DNA of 64,000 nucleotides from Pelecanus crispus (lineage: Eukaryota > Chordata > Aves > Pelecaniformes > Pelecanidae): assembly GCF_030463565.1 (NCBI RefSeq), contig NC_134655.1:3732372-3796371 (forward strand), written 5' to 3'. The notes under the pieces were generated by a model. The model was not told the origin of the DNA and did not search any database. It saw only the letters and a program-made list of their open reading frames with translations. Shown one piece after another: positions 1 to 11,035 of the stretch. Position numbers and translations under genes: made by a program. How positions within the stretch are numbered: position 1 is the stretch's first letter; every line of letters starts with the position of its first letter.

Positions 1-2764
1 GCTGCACGGACCATGCGGGGTTTTTTCCAGCCAGGAAAGGGCTTACGGAGAAGGTGGTGCCATGGCCCACAGAGAAGGTCTGGCATGCCTAAATCAAGCA
101 GCTGTAGTGCCAAGTCCATGGGCTCCAAAGCCCCATACCTCAGATCTGCAAACTTTGGCTTAAAGTTAATGAAATTTTTAAACCTAGAGAATTTGGGACA
201 CTTTCTGTCTGGTTTTTGCATCAATGAAGTTCACTCAGTGACTCACACTCTTTACTTCACACCCTAGAGGCTAGAAACTTTTTTTTCCCCCAGAAGAACA
301 CATTCTCATGTAATTATTGAACTCCCAAAGCTCAGGGCTGAAAATAAACCCTAGCAAATGTGGCTAGACTCCCAAGGAAGTGACAAGCATGGCATGACTG
401 TAATCTAGTGTAGTCTAGTCGTGCAGACTGTGAGCAGTTATGGAGAGCACACAACCCTGGGGAAACTGCTCTCCTGAGGTGAAACAACTCCTTGATACGC
501 TGCTGAGAGTGATAGTGCTTACATGGCCTTCTCGAGGCCTGCTCAGCCCCGACTGCGTGGTGTGGTTTATCCTCAATCTCAATCTTAATGCCAAAACAGT
601 TCCTTTCAGAGTCACTTTACAGATAGTGCATTGCTGCTCCATTGGCAGAGATCACTATCTTGTAAGCCATCTGTACTGTAAGAAACAATGCTATCTTGTC
701 AGGGAGATGGTGAGAACGATATCTTACATGTTGTATATCTGTGATTTAGCAGCTCTGCTTAGACATCCAGGAAAGACAGGCGCATAAGAAGCACAGCTAA
801 AGTTGCATCAGGAACGCACGTACAGGAAGAAGCCCCAAGAAGCCAAGAACAAAGTCATTCTGCAGGTAGATGTCGCTTGGGTAAATTAAGAAATTAGTCA
901 CCTTTCTTCTTTGTAGGTTCAGTGCTCACTATTCCTTTCATGTGCAGTAAATCATAATTTTGATGTATGTCTACCATGATCTGACCTACATTTTATGTAG
1001 AAGCCAGGAAAACATAAACCAATTCTGCAAAGCAATGTTCAGGGAAAGCAGAAGAGCAATGCATTAAAATTGTAGGTGCATGGGGAGGAGAGGCCACAGC
1101 TACTCCCTTGTAGGGACCACACATTGTCTCATGCTTCATTTGTTTGCCAGAAGTATAACTCTCCTCCTGGCAGAGATGTCCAAGAGATGCCCAAAGGACA
1201 GGAGGGGGACAGAGGTCTGTGGCACCCCAGTAACTCCCAGCAGGTTCCAGACACCAGTTACAAGGGCTAGCTAGAAGAGAGCAGAAGCGAAGAGCCTTTA
1301 CAGAGCCTTGGAGGGGAGAGGAGATCAATATCAAGAGAGGAAAAGAAAACTAGTAGAGATGGCCACGGTAATTACCACTTCAGGGGTGATTTTCATTAAC
1401 CTGCAAGATCTTTCAGCAGAGATCAGACAGAAGAAGGGAAAGTGAAGCTGTGACAGAAGATACCTGAGAGGGAGGAGGAAGAGGGAGAAAGGGAGGACAG
1501 GATGTCCACTCAGGAGAACCTGGGAGAGAAAAAGTAATGCCCTGGACTGGTCTGTGAATCCAACAGTGAAGACAGACCCAGGGGCAAGGTGTTTGTTAAC
1601 TGTTTTCTTTTTAAAGTTTGCAAAACATTAATATTTTAAATCGTTTATTCTTCATTAGCATAATTAAGAATACACAAGTCTAAACTCAACTGAAAACAGA
1701 ATTAACAAATTAGCAGGTGCAGGGATTTGGAAGCAAGAGGTTTGGGAAAACAGAGCTTGCAAATGTCGGCATTAAGTAGAGCAGTGAAATCATGCCAAGC
1801 CTTATTTATGGATTTGTGCATTTCCTTTGCATAGGCCTGCTCCTGCAGCCAGAGGAATACAGCTCAATTTAAACATGAACCCCCTGCAGTTATACTGTAG
1901 CTGAGCCTAAAACTGAGAGCATACAAAATAAATCCCTTCTGAAGAAAAACTGATGAGCCTCACCTCAGATGTCTCTTGAAAGCCGAGATATCTTGAATGA
2001 ACACTTAACTGAACAGGGAAGCAAACGGCAAAATTAAGTCCAAAAGAAAATGGGAGAAAATTTTAGAATAGTATCTCAAAGAAAGAAAATAATAATAATA
2101 ATTTTAAAAAGCAGTGACATTAAGTTATATTGCAGACAGGAACTTGGGGAGGAAGAAAAAAACATCCTATGCCCATGTGAGAAGTTCCCCTTAGGAAGAC
2201 CAGGGACTGATTTCCAAGGTAACGTTCTGCAGATTTTTCAGCATGTGGCAGGGTAGCCCTGTGAAATATTTAAAATAAGGTGTTTCCCTAGTAAGGTGGG
2301 TCATTTCCATTTTTTATCACCGCTTCTTGTGCAACCTTTCATGGGACAGAACTACTGCCCCCCATCAGGGCGTGGGCCCCAGGAGAGGGAAGTCACTGCT
2401 GTGAGATTGGAACAGGATGCCAGAAGGCTTCCACTGCAAGATCATGGGGCAGGACTCGTCTTCAAACTTCAGACGTGAGCCTAAGGAAGACTGCAGTATT
2501 CCTGTTAACCACCGTGGCTGCCTGTAAGATGAGGAGCACGTGTGGTCAGAGGCAAAGCTCCTGCTTGGTTCTCTCTATACAGAAGGCAACAACAGGGCAG
2601 GGGAAGAGCATTTCACATCCCTCTAAAGGGGATCAGTGACTCAGCTCCCCTGGAGGCATTCTGACTCCAGATTGCTCTGGTATTGTGCTTGTCTCAGTAG
2701 ACACCAAAGGATCAGTTACATATATTAAGCTATGCATATGTATGTGTGGAGGAAAAGTAGTTTA
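1..2764. other. Upstream sequence without recognised genes
   Basis: This is either TRPC5 5' intronic or intergenic sequence. It holds an (AAT)5 tract at 2088-2102, purine-rich stretches around 1420-1500, and short open frames on both strands that show no known domain. No promoter, CpG-rich island or RNA gene could be supported. Confidence 0.7.
2088..2102. repeat. (AAT)5 microsatellite
   Basis: Five perfect AAT units lie in an A-rich context. It is short and may vary little between individuals. Confidence 0.8.
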
Positions 2765-4026
2765 TCGGGAGTAGTCAACATAGATTCACCAAGGGGAAAT
2801 CATGCTTGACCAATCTGATAGCCTTCTGTGGTGGCATGACTGGCTGGGTAGATGAGGGCAGAGCAGTGCATGTTGTCTACCTTGACTTCAGGCAAGGCTT
2901 TTGACACTGTCTCCCATAAGATCCTCATGGGTAAGCTCAGGAAGCATGGGTTAGAGGCGTGGACAGTGAGATGGACTGAGAACTGGCTGAATGGCAGAGC
3001 TCACAGGGTTGTGACCAGCAGTGCAGAGTCTAGTTGGAGGCCTGTAGCTAGTGGTGTTCCCCACGGGTCAGTACTGGGTCCAGTCTTGTTCAACTTATTC
3101 ATCAGTGACCTGGATGAAGGGACAGAGTATACTCTCAGCAAGTTTGCTGATGATACGAAACCGGGAGGAGTGGCTGATACACCAGAAGGCTGTGCTACCA
3201 TTCAGCGAGACCTGGACAGGCTAGAGAGCTGGGCAGAGAGGAACCTAACGAAGTTCAGCAAAGGCAAGTATAGGGTCCTGCACCTAGGGAGGAATAGCCC
3301 CATGCACCAGTACAGGTTAGGGGTTGACCTGCTGGGAAGCAGCTCTGCGGAGAAGGACCTGGGAGTCCAGGTGGACAACAAGTTAACCATGAGCCAGCAA
3401 CGTGCCCTTGTGGCCAAGAAGGCCAATGGTATCCTGGGGTGCACTGGGAAGAGTGTGGCCAGCAGGTTGAGGGAGGTTATCCTTCCCCTCTACTCTGCCC
3501 TAGTGAGGCCACATCTGGAGTTCTGTGTCCAGTTCTGGGCTCCCCAGTTCAAGAAAGACAAGGAACTACTGGAGAGAGTCCAGCGGAGGGCTATGAAGAT
3601 GATTAGGGGACTGGAGCATCTCTCTTATGAGGAAAGGCTGAGAGAGCTGGGTCTGTTTAGCCTGGAGAAGAGGAGACTGAGAGGGGATCTTATCAACGCT
3701 TACAAATATCTTAAGGGCGGGTGTCAGGGGGATGGGGCCGGACTCTGTTCAGTGGTGCCCAGCAACAGGATAAGGGGCAACGGGCACAAACTGAAACACA
3801 GGAAGTTCCATCTGAATATGAGGAAAAACTTCTTTACTTTGAGGGTGACAGAGCAGTGGCGCAGGCTGCCCAGAGAGGTTGTAGAGTCTCCTTCTCTGGA
3901 GATACTCAAAACCCGCCTGAACGTGATCCTTTGCAACCTGCTCTAGGTGAACCTGCTTTAGCAGGGGGGTTGGACTAGATGATCTCCAGAGGTCCCTTCC
4001 AACCCCAGCCATTCTGTGATTCTGTA
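2765..4026 (+). mobile_element. CR1 LINE retrotransposon, 5'-truncated, with open reverse-transcriptase C-terminal half
   Basis: This non-LTR retrotransposon fragment runs from within the reverse-transcriptase region to the CR1 3' end. One frame is open from 2852 to 3946, and its family sequence begins at about 2897 with KAFDTVSH. The catalytic box FADD is intact (3143-3154). In the box usually reading VPQGS, the Gln is His (3062-3064). An extra base near 2891 shifts the frame relative to the upstream codons, which still read VDEGRAV-like residues in another frame. The 3' UTR has the CR1 signature TTGGACTAGATGATCTC and ends in two ATTCTGTG-like octamer units. CR1 copies are normally 5'-truncated and make no clean target duplication, as seen here. 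The long open frame suggests a relatively young insertion. The 5' boundary is approximate. Confidence 0.93.
2852..3946 (+). pseudogene. CR1 ORF2 reverse-transcriptase C-terminal fragment
   Basis: About 350 codons of CR1 ORF2 remain without a stop, covering the palm/FADD region, the thumb and the C-terminal RRLRGDLI and RNFF-like blocks. The endonuclease and N-terminal RT parts are absent because of 5' truncation. A one-base insertion near 2891 places the first 15 codons of the open frame out of register with the family. No element promoter is left, so expression as a functional enzyme is not expected. The ORF ends at the usual CR1 position just before the 3' UTR. Confidence 0.85.
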
Positions 4027-4785
4027 TGTGTATTCCTGGGCAATTCTGGCCAATTATCACTCACTGTTATGAAAGAATGAAGCAAGTCACTTCACTTCTG
4101 TTTGCTGCAGATTTCCTGTCCATATAACGAGAGGATGAACGCTGTCTGTCCTTTAAAAAGTACTTTTAGATCTGTGGCTGAAAAGCCATGTGAGAGGTGG
4201 GTGTTACTATTGTTGGTAGCCAAAGAGCACGGTATAAGTGTGCAAAGATTAAGAAATAATGTGATTACTCCTACAAATCTCTGACCCAAATCTCTGACTT
4301 GATAAGAATGATCTGGTAGTTGAATAGGCAAGTTTTATGCTGGAGATATTATTCAGAAACCTTCTTAGGGCATTAATAGAAGCAAATATCTGTATCCTAT
4401 GTGTTTACTTACAAGCAGTATAACAGTGTTACTCCTCTTCCATGCTGCTTTATGTCTGTGCAGCATATTTTTGCATCTTTTAGATTCGCACGCTTAATTC
4501 TCTTGAGAACAACATTTTTCCATTTTAAATGAATTTGGTTTTATCTCCTCCAGCCTTTTTGTGGGCCTTCAAAAACCGTCCAGTTTGCAGTTCTAGGCTC
4601 TTTCCTGAGGTATCTTAATGAACTAAGATTTGGCTTTGCTGCTTTATTTTATCTGCAGACTATTCTGTTTATTATCATTGTCAGGGGAAGCTCCCTCCCA
4701 CTTTCTTCCTATGAAGATTTCTCTTTTCTTTTTTCTGTATGGCATTTCCACCTCCCCATAAAATACCCCGCTTTACTGCACAGTC

Positions 4786-4815
4786 GAGACAGTCATTTTG
4801 TCAAGAGACTGTCTC
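4786..4815. repeat. 9-bp inverted repeat with 12-base loop
   Basis: GAGACAGTC at 4786-4794 is repeated in inverted form as GACTGTCTC at 4807-4815, giving a potential small hairpin. A perfect 9-bp arm pair at this distance is expected by chance a few times in 64 kb, so no function is claimed. Confidence 0.7.
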
Positions 4816-4985
4816 AACAGAAGTGGCAGTGAAGGATGCTGGGACCAGGCCTGCCTTGTGCAAAACCACGATCGAGATAAACTGCGACTGCACTACCGTT
4901 GCAATCTGTAATGCTTAGTCTCCATCATTTTAAAATGGTATATTCAGGAAGACCTTTTGTTTCTATAAATGTTTCTGCTTCTCAG

Positions 4986-5104
4986 GCCTACAACCGTCCA
5001 GGTGGCTCAGACTACAGGATTTCCTGGCGAGGTGCGCCTGAACCAGCCAGGGCCCGACATAGCGGGGAAACTGCGCAGCCCCATGGCTGCAGCCGCAGGA
5101 GAAG
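4986..5104 (+). other. Candidate noncoding exon, GC-rich with splice-like borders
   Basis: This 119-base GC-rich block, with several CpGs, is sharply bounded by a pyrimidine-rich stretch ending in CTTCTCAG (to 4985) and by GAAG followed by GTACTG at 5105. It lies about 10.5 kb upstream of the TRPC5 start, on the same strand. Mammalian TRPC5 has a noncoding first exon, so this could be a 5' UTR exon of the gene. It could equally be a chance arrangement or part of an unrelated repeat. No protein family is recognisable in any frame. Confidence 0.2.
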
Positions 5105-7488
5105 GTACTGTGCCCTGCATCGGCTGGTGCTAGCAAAGGAGAGTTGATCCCCCCACCCCAAGTTGTGCTGCATTCAAATCAGTCACCTGCTCTAAGTACT
5201 TCAAATATTTGGATTTTTCAGAATTTTCTTCCTCTGTCTGGAAGCCCCTAAGAAATCTTTCTTTCTCCTGGGAAGGTTTTAGAAAGGAAAGATGTCTGAA
5301 AGCTTGTTGCCTTTCCACAGAGCACAGGCACACAAGCATCACTGCCAGGCAGCAGCACCCTCATGGGAGCAGGGCAGCTGCTCCTTGCCCATTGGGAGCT
5401 CTCTTTTTGGTCCCATTTCTGCAGATGACTGCGAAATGCAGGTGGCGTGCTCGCTGCCCTTGGGGCACAATTCCTTGTGTTCCTGTCCCCAGTGTTCTGT
5501 AGCTGCAGGGAATTTGGCTTTTAATCCCTCCATGTTTACCATAGTTTGGAAATTAACTCAGGGAAGCAGTATTCATGGGTCTTGCACTTTTTAATCTCCA
5601 GAAAGCGCTGCAAGTGAACATAGTATCATCTAAACCAGCCTTTCTTTGCAACTGGGAAACATTTATATGAGAATTGAGCATGTGATTTTTCTCTTCCTTC
5701 CAAGAACCTCCAGGCTGGTTTGAATGACAAAATCAGGAACTAAACTAAAATGGAGCCAGAGGTAGAGTTACTACTTCACAGTAACCCCAGAGACTGTGAG
5801 CGCAGGGGGCTGCAGGTAATGGCTGCTGCATACGCTGGGGCTTGACTGTATTTTTACACAGGTGCCAATGAAAAGAATTCCAGCAGAGCTTGTTTAAAAA
5901 ATGGTGACTGATAACCACTAATAAATCCACCCATTACTGAGACGAGAAACAGAGCCTAAACAACTGTCCCTGTTAGTTGTTTATAGCTTGCTGCAACTGC
6001 CCTTTCCTCATCCCAGCAACTGTGCCATAATCCTGTATTTTCCTTTTGCGACTGGGTGGTTTAGTTGCACTTTCAGCCAGGCTGAGGCAGGTCTAACAGT
6101 CCATACTGCCATCAGCAATCCTAGAGCCGATGTTCACAGATTATCTTGTTGATTGAAGAAATGATTACAACGCTCATTGAGCGAGAGTGGGAACAGGCAA
6201 AAAAAATCTCTTCTTCAATAGCTACAGCAGCTAGAGATTACAAGCAGCAGGCGCAGAAGCAGTGGACGTAGAGCACAGAGATGATAATGATGCCATGCCA
6301 CATTAGTGCTGCATTAGCAGATAAGACAACAGGGTGGCTTGCTTGACAGTATTTCTCAGTTCAGTTGACATCTCTTTTTTGTTATTAGATGGTGGAAAAT
6401 GAATAGATAGCCCATCTCAAAAGAGTAGGGGACAGAGCAATGACGTCAGACAGCCAAAATAAGCTTTCTATTCTGTCTGCATTTGCAAAGATACATACTA
6501 TGAATATATTCCAGGGCTTTTTTTTTTTAGAGCTCCTCACAATGATACATTTTTATTTTTTCACACCTGTGTGACGGCCATGTGGAAAGAAGTGGGAGAA
6601 CTACAAACTGTAAATACTTCATTGTAACAGTAGCTAAAAGCATGTGCTGCAGCCATTCCATCACCAGGAAGTCATTTAAATCATTTTAGTAGCCCAGACT
6701 GATTTTTGTTGAGGTAATACTGAAATATTCCAGGGATGGGTCAATACTCCCCCTTCCCTCTGCCTCCCAAGTAGGAGCTTTGCAATTGGCTCTACACCGG
6801 AGGTTTTTTCCATCATCCTTTCCATTAAGACATGCTGGAAGCTGTGTGTTGCTTGCAGGACAGATGAAACCAAATCTGGGCTACCCAGACCCTGCAAAGA
6901 CCACAATGACAGAGCTGGAGATAGACAAGGATGTTGCTTGTCCAGACCCAGGGATGACTCTTGGCCCATGTTCTGCATGGCTGCTTGGGTTGTGTGCGAA
7001 TCACAGTGGCAAGGAGTAGATGTCCTCTTTATTATTGTCTGGAGACTAGAGAAAGCACTCTGAAGTCAAACATATTAGCAACTTTCCTGGAATGCAAACA
7101 CTGTACATGTCTGCACAGAACAAATTTATTGTTTGATAAATTCAGGCAAGCTTGGTATTAGGTTTTGCTGTCATTTCCCAAGAAAGGGTACTGTCTGTTG
7201 TTTGAATTCACTTGCAGGGTATAAGGCTGAGCAGCCTCATACTGGTTTGCTCACAAGCTGTAATGGATTCTGGTTTAAGCCCGTATATCCAGGGCTTGTC
7301 CAGATTAATATGAAATGCTGCAACTTCTTCTGGGCAACTAGACTGAAACTAATGAAGCTAATGAAGGTTGTAACACAAACTAGGGGTTTCCTAATACTGT
7401 TTCCTTGGTGACTTTCACCCTTAAATCACAGTACACCCTGTTCAGGCAAGAGGCCTTAAGAGTCGTGGGCGATGGAGGAGTAGGTAAC

Positions 7489-8043
7489 TGTCATGGTTTA
7501 ACCCCAGCCAGCAGCTCAGCCCCACACCGCTGCTCGGAAAGGTAGAAGTGAGGAAACTCGTGGGTTGAGATAAAGACAGTTTAACAGGTAAAGCAAAAGC
7601 CACGCACGCAAGCAAAGCAAACCAAGGATTCATTCCCTCCTTCCCACGGGCAGGCAGGTGCTCAGCCATCCCAGGAGAGCAGGGCTCCATCCCGCGTCAC
7701 GGTGCCTTGGGCAGCCAAACGCCATCGCTCCCAACGTCCCCCCCCTTCCTCCTCCTTCCCCCAGCTCCGTGTGCTGAGCATGGCCCATAGGGTGTGGGCT
7801 CTGCCTTGGGCAGCTGGGCTCAGCTGTCCCGGCCGGGTCCCCTCCCAGCTCCTTGTGCCCCCCGGGCTGCTCGGGGCTGGGGTGGGGTGAGAGGCAGCCA
7901 CGGCCTTGGCTGGGTGTCAGCGCTGCTCAGCAGGAACCAAACATCCCTGGGTTACCAGCACTGCTTCCAGCACACAGCCAAACCATGGCCCCGTATCAGC
8001 TACTATGAAGAAAATTAACTCTATCCCAGTCAAAACTAGCACA
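7489..8043 (+). mobile_element. Solo LTR of an avian endogenous retrovirus (copy 1)
   Basis: This 555-bp element starts TGTCATGG and ends AGCACA, matching the TG...CA rule for LTRs. It is nearly identical to the copy at 31499-32086, apart from a gap of about 35 bp after the first 50 bases and about a dozen substitutions. The five bases before it (GTAAC) and after it (GTACC) agree at four of five positions, consistent with a slightly decayed target duplication. No internal retroviral gene is adjacent, so it is a solo LTR formed by recombination between the two LTRs of a former provirus. The family resembles a GC-rich LTR abundant in neoavian birds; I do not give a Repbase name. Open frames inside are by-products of the high GC content. 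Confidence 0.9.
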
Positions 8044-9631
8044 GTACCAGAAATACACTGAGCTGAGCCAGGCGAGTACAAATCTTTTTGCTCCATGGTG
8101 AAGCAGAGTCTCCCAGAGAAGTGTTTTCCCATGCACTGTTAAAACTCAGGGCATTACTCATTTGGATGAATTAAGCAGCCTGCCCACAAAATGTAGTGAC
8201 TGTGTATCTACTGAAATGTTACACTGTGTATTTTAAAATACAGCTAAAATACACTAAAATACACATTTAAGAAGTTTCCCATTGAGGAAAAAGGAGCTTA
8301 TTTAAGTCACAGATGTACAAAACTTAAATGTCTGCACAACATCTTTTTGAAATACAGTTCTGCTGAAGAGAACATCAAGCTCAGCAGGTGGAGATGGAGG
8401 ACAGAGAACCATTGAGGGCAAAAGAGAGAAGAATAACTTTTCTGGGTTGCTACAGGTGATCATTGCTAGGAGTGAATCAGCGGTAGCCCGCCTCTGCAGC
8501 TCCATGGGAAAAAGCCTTTTAAGAACATCCTTGTTCTGTGAAGCAATGGTCTGCTCCTGTCCCCAGCATTATGAAGGACTCAGTGATGAAGCAGTAGGTT
8601 CAATAGAGAAACCTAGCAAGAACAGAATGAAATTCTTGGTTGGCTTGAAGAGGAAAGCAAGGAATATCAAACTTTCCTCATCTTTTTACATGGTTAGGCT
8701 TACGATGTGAGTTCTTCTCTATGCTCAGGTCAATCCAGATGTGAGGAAGGGCTTGTGTGCTGGCAAACTTGTCAGTTTTGTTTCCAACTACAGCAGTTAG
8801 ATATAACAAATGCAAAAGTCTTTTCCTGCAAATTTTCCTTACTTAGGTCTGCAGATGAGTATAGTTATAATGGAACTTTCCATCTCTCCAAAATTAAATC
8901 TTCCTTTTCCATCCCGAATACCAGCCTTGGCTACCAGCCAGCTGACTTTGATTCTGTAAAGATATGGTGAGGTAGAGCCTTGCATCTACAAAACTCCCTG
9001 CACAACCCGTGGGATGTTTCAGGGCCGTAGAGCTCAGCCTGACACTGAGGCCAGTTTCATTGTGTTCTTCTCTCTAGGTTCTTCTGTTCTATTCGTCACT
9101 AGAGCATGGGATGAGCCCTTCAGCTCTTCACCAAGACAACATGATTCACATCTGTTACACTCTGGCTTTTAGGCTCTACCCATGGGTTTAAGCATACGTG
9201 GTAGAGTGTCATGATGTTTTCTTTTGAAATACATATGTAGCTGTGCTTCTCTGCTTGAGAAGGCAAGGTGAAACCAAGTGCTTTGCACATGGAATGGAAA
9301 GTGGTAAATTTTGCAATGCTCCTTACTTCCTGGGCAAGTTTGTGCTACAGAGTCGTACTGGCTCTCAGTAAGACTGTGCCCAGCAGAGAGAGCTTACTCA
9401 TCTAGTAGAGAAATCAGCCATGCCAAGATTTCCATCCTCCAGCATTAGGCGGCCTTGTAGATGTCCTGGACCGACATGATTGAGCACCCTAAAGCCAGAA
9501 GACTGAGAACTGAGTTTGATTCCTAAGTTTTAGTTAGGACCACTGATTGCTCAGAGAGGAACAGGTACTTTCTTAAGCCTAACAGTATCTTCAAGTGTAC
9601 TACACAGGCGATATCTTTTGTAATGATATTT

Positions 9632-9664
9632 TTATATATACATATATATATACACACACATATG
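9632..9664. repeat. TA/CA compound microsatellite
   Basis: Alternating TATATA, CATATATATA and CACACACA steps form an interrupted dinucleotide repeat of about 33 bp. It is probably length-polymorphic. Confidence 0.85.
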
Positions 9665-10934
9665 CGGTTGGTCATGACTCATCAATTGATTATGCAGCGG
9701 AAGAGAATTATACCAAAGAGTTGGCCTTTCCAAATCAAACATATATATCTTTGATAATTGTCACCCTCCCCAGGAAGTTCGGAATTGCAGCTGGGACTTG
9801 AGTCAAATTATGACATTTTGAGTTACTGGCAAAGAATTTTCTTTTGGCTTCTGTAAATTTATAATCTGAAGTTTGAGGTTGTCTTCTTTTACAAACACTT
9901 CTCAGATTAGAAGGTTACATGCAGTACCCCGGTGACTGTATGTATTCTTAACTACGCCTGAAGTGACGATGAGTGAAAAATGTTCTAAGAAGAATTTTTC
10001 TCTGCGTCTTCTAAGGACATATCCTCCAATGTGAATCATGAACGACTGCAGCCTTGCTTTTTTATCACATACTGTTATTAGTGCTCTCCCTTTCACTCAT
10101 CTTGGGCAGTGAAACTAGATTACTCATCTCTAGTTTTATTAACTGTCAGTTTCTCATTTTTGTGTTGTGCTGCAACCCTGCAAGTTTTGGAAAGCACTTA
10201 TTCCAGGGGAATGATATATCTTATATAACTTATGAGCTGAATATAAACTTCCTGAGATTGTGGGGCCTTTGCTAAAGGGAATTTACGCGGCCAAATACAC
10301 CAGAAGGTCATTGCAATTTTATAATTTTAAAATACTTCTGAGGTTGTACATTTATTCAGCGGTGGCTCTTTTTGCATTTAAAAGCATCAGGAAAAATTTC
10401 TGTGTCTGACCTAAAAGGTGGTGAGTGTGATGCAGAGACATCATGAGAAGCAGTGAGACTTAAGGTTGCAATCTGGTTCCCACTGAGCTACATGGAAAAA
10501 GCAATTTTCTGGAACAAGAGGGTATCTTTGCAGAAGAAAAGGAATTGCAGAATGTTACAAAGTCAGTTTTATTTCCTCAAACTGTGGGAGGTATAAGCTC
10601 AGTCAGGCATTGTTAGTAAATAAGATCTAGAGCACTTAAAAGAAGGATCCAATCACAAATTCAATTGGTCCATTAACTATATGTAATATTATTTACCTAA
10701 GTGGCCCTTCTGGACTATTTCATAACTCAGGTTTATAACCTTTTTAAAAAAAATCAATACTACTGAGCACACAGCCTCTGAGCATGATGAGAGTCAGGCT
10801 GTTGTAGCAGTTATGGTCCATGATTTCCAGACCTGAAGTCCAGATTAGAAATGCAAAATGAGGAACATACTCTCCCTGAAATACTGAAAAGAAAAAATAC
10901 CCTTGGAGAGAAGGATGGAGGGAAGCAGCGAAGT

Positions 10935-11035
10935 AAGATGTGTTGCAAAAGATCAGTTCTTTTATTGGACTGATACAACTAGAAAATACAGGCAGGCTTT
11001 CCAGCACATAAACCCTTCTGCAGATCCGAGAAGAT
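10935..11035 (-). repeat. Possible ancient amniote interspersed repeat relic
   Basis: Read on the minus strand, this segment has the order GAAGGGTTTATGTGC, a CTGGAAAGC-like step, then a TTTTCTAGTTG and CCAATAAAAG block followed by a TTTGCAACA-type end. This is the arrangement of a very old, highly diverged repeat that I have seen scattered in reptile and bird introns. I cannot name the family with certainty, and the match is by memory only. Confidence 0.3.

Larger units (their letters stand above)
4027..7488. other. Upstream sequence between CR1 and solo LTR
   Basis: This AT-rich sequence has no recognisable transposon. It contains a 9-bp inverted repeat (4786-4794 with 4807-4815) and a GC-rich 119-bp segment flanked by splice-like signals (4986-5104), listed separately. 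A T-run is at about 6519-6528. Open frames are short and show no domain. Confidence 0.7.

Noticed and set aside
7662..8018. Overlapping open frames on both strands inside LTR copy 1 (and the same frames in copy 2)
   Set aside because: They are repeated exactly in the second LTR and arise from GC-rich LTR sequence lacking stops. They do not resemble any retroviral protein.
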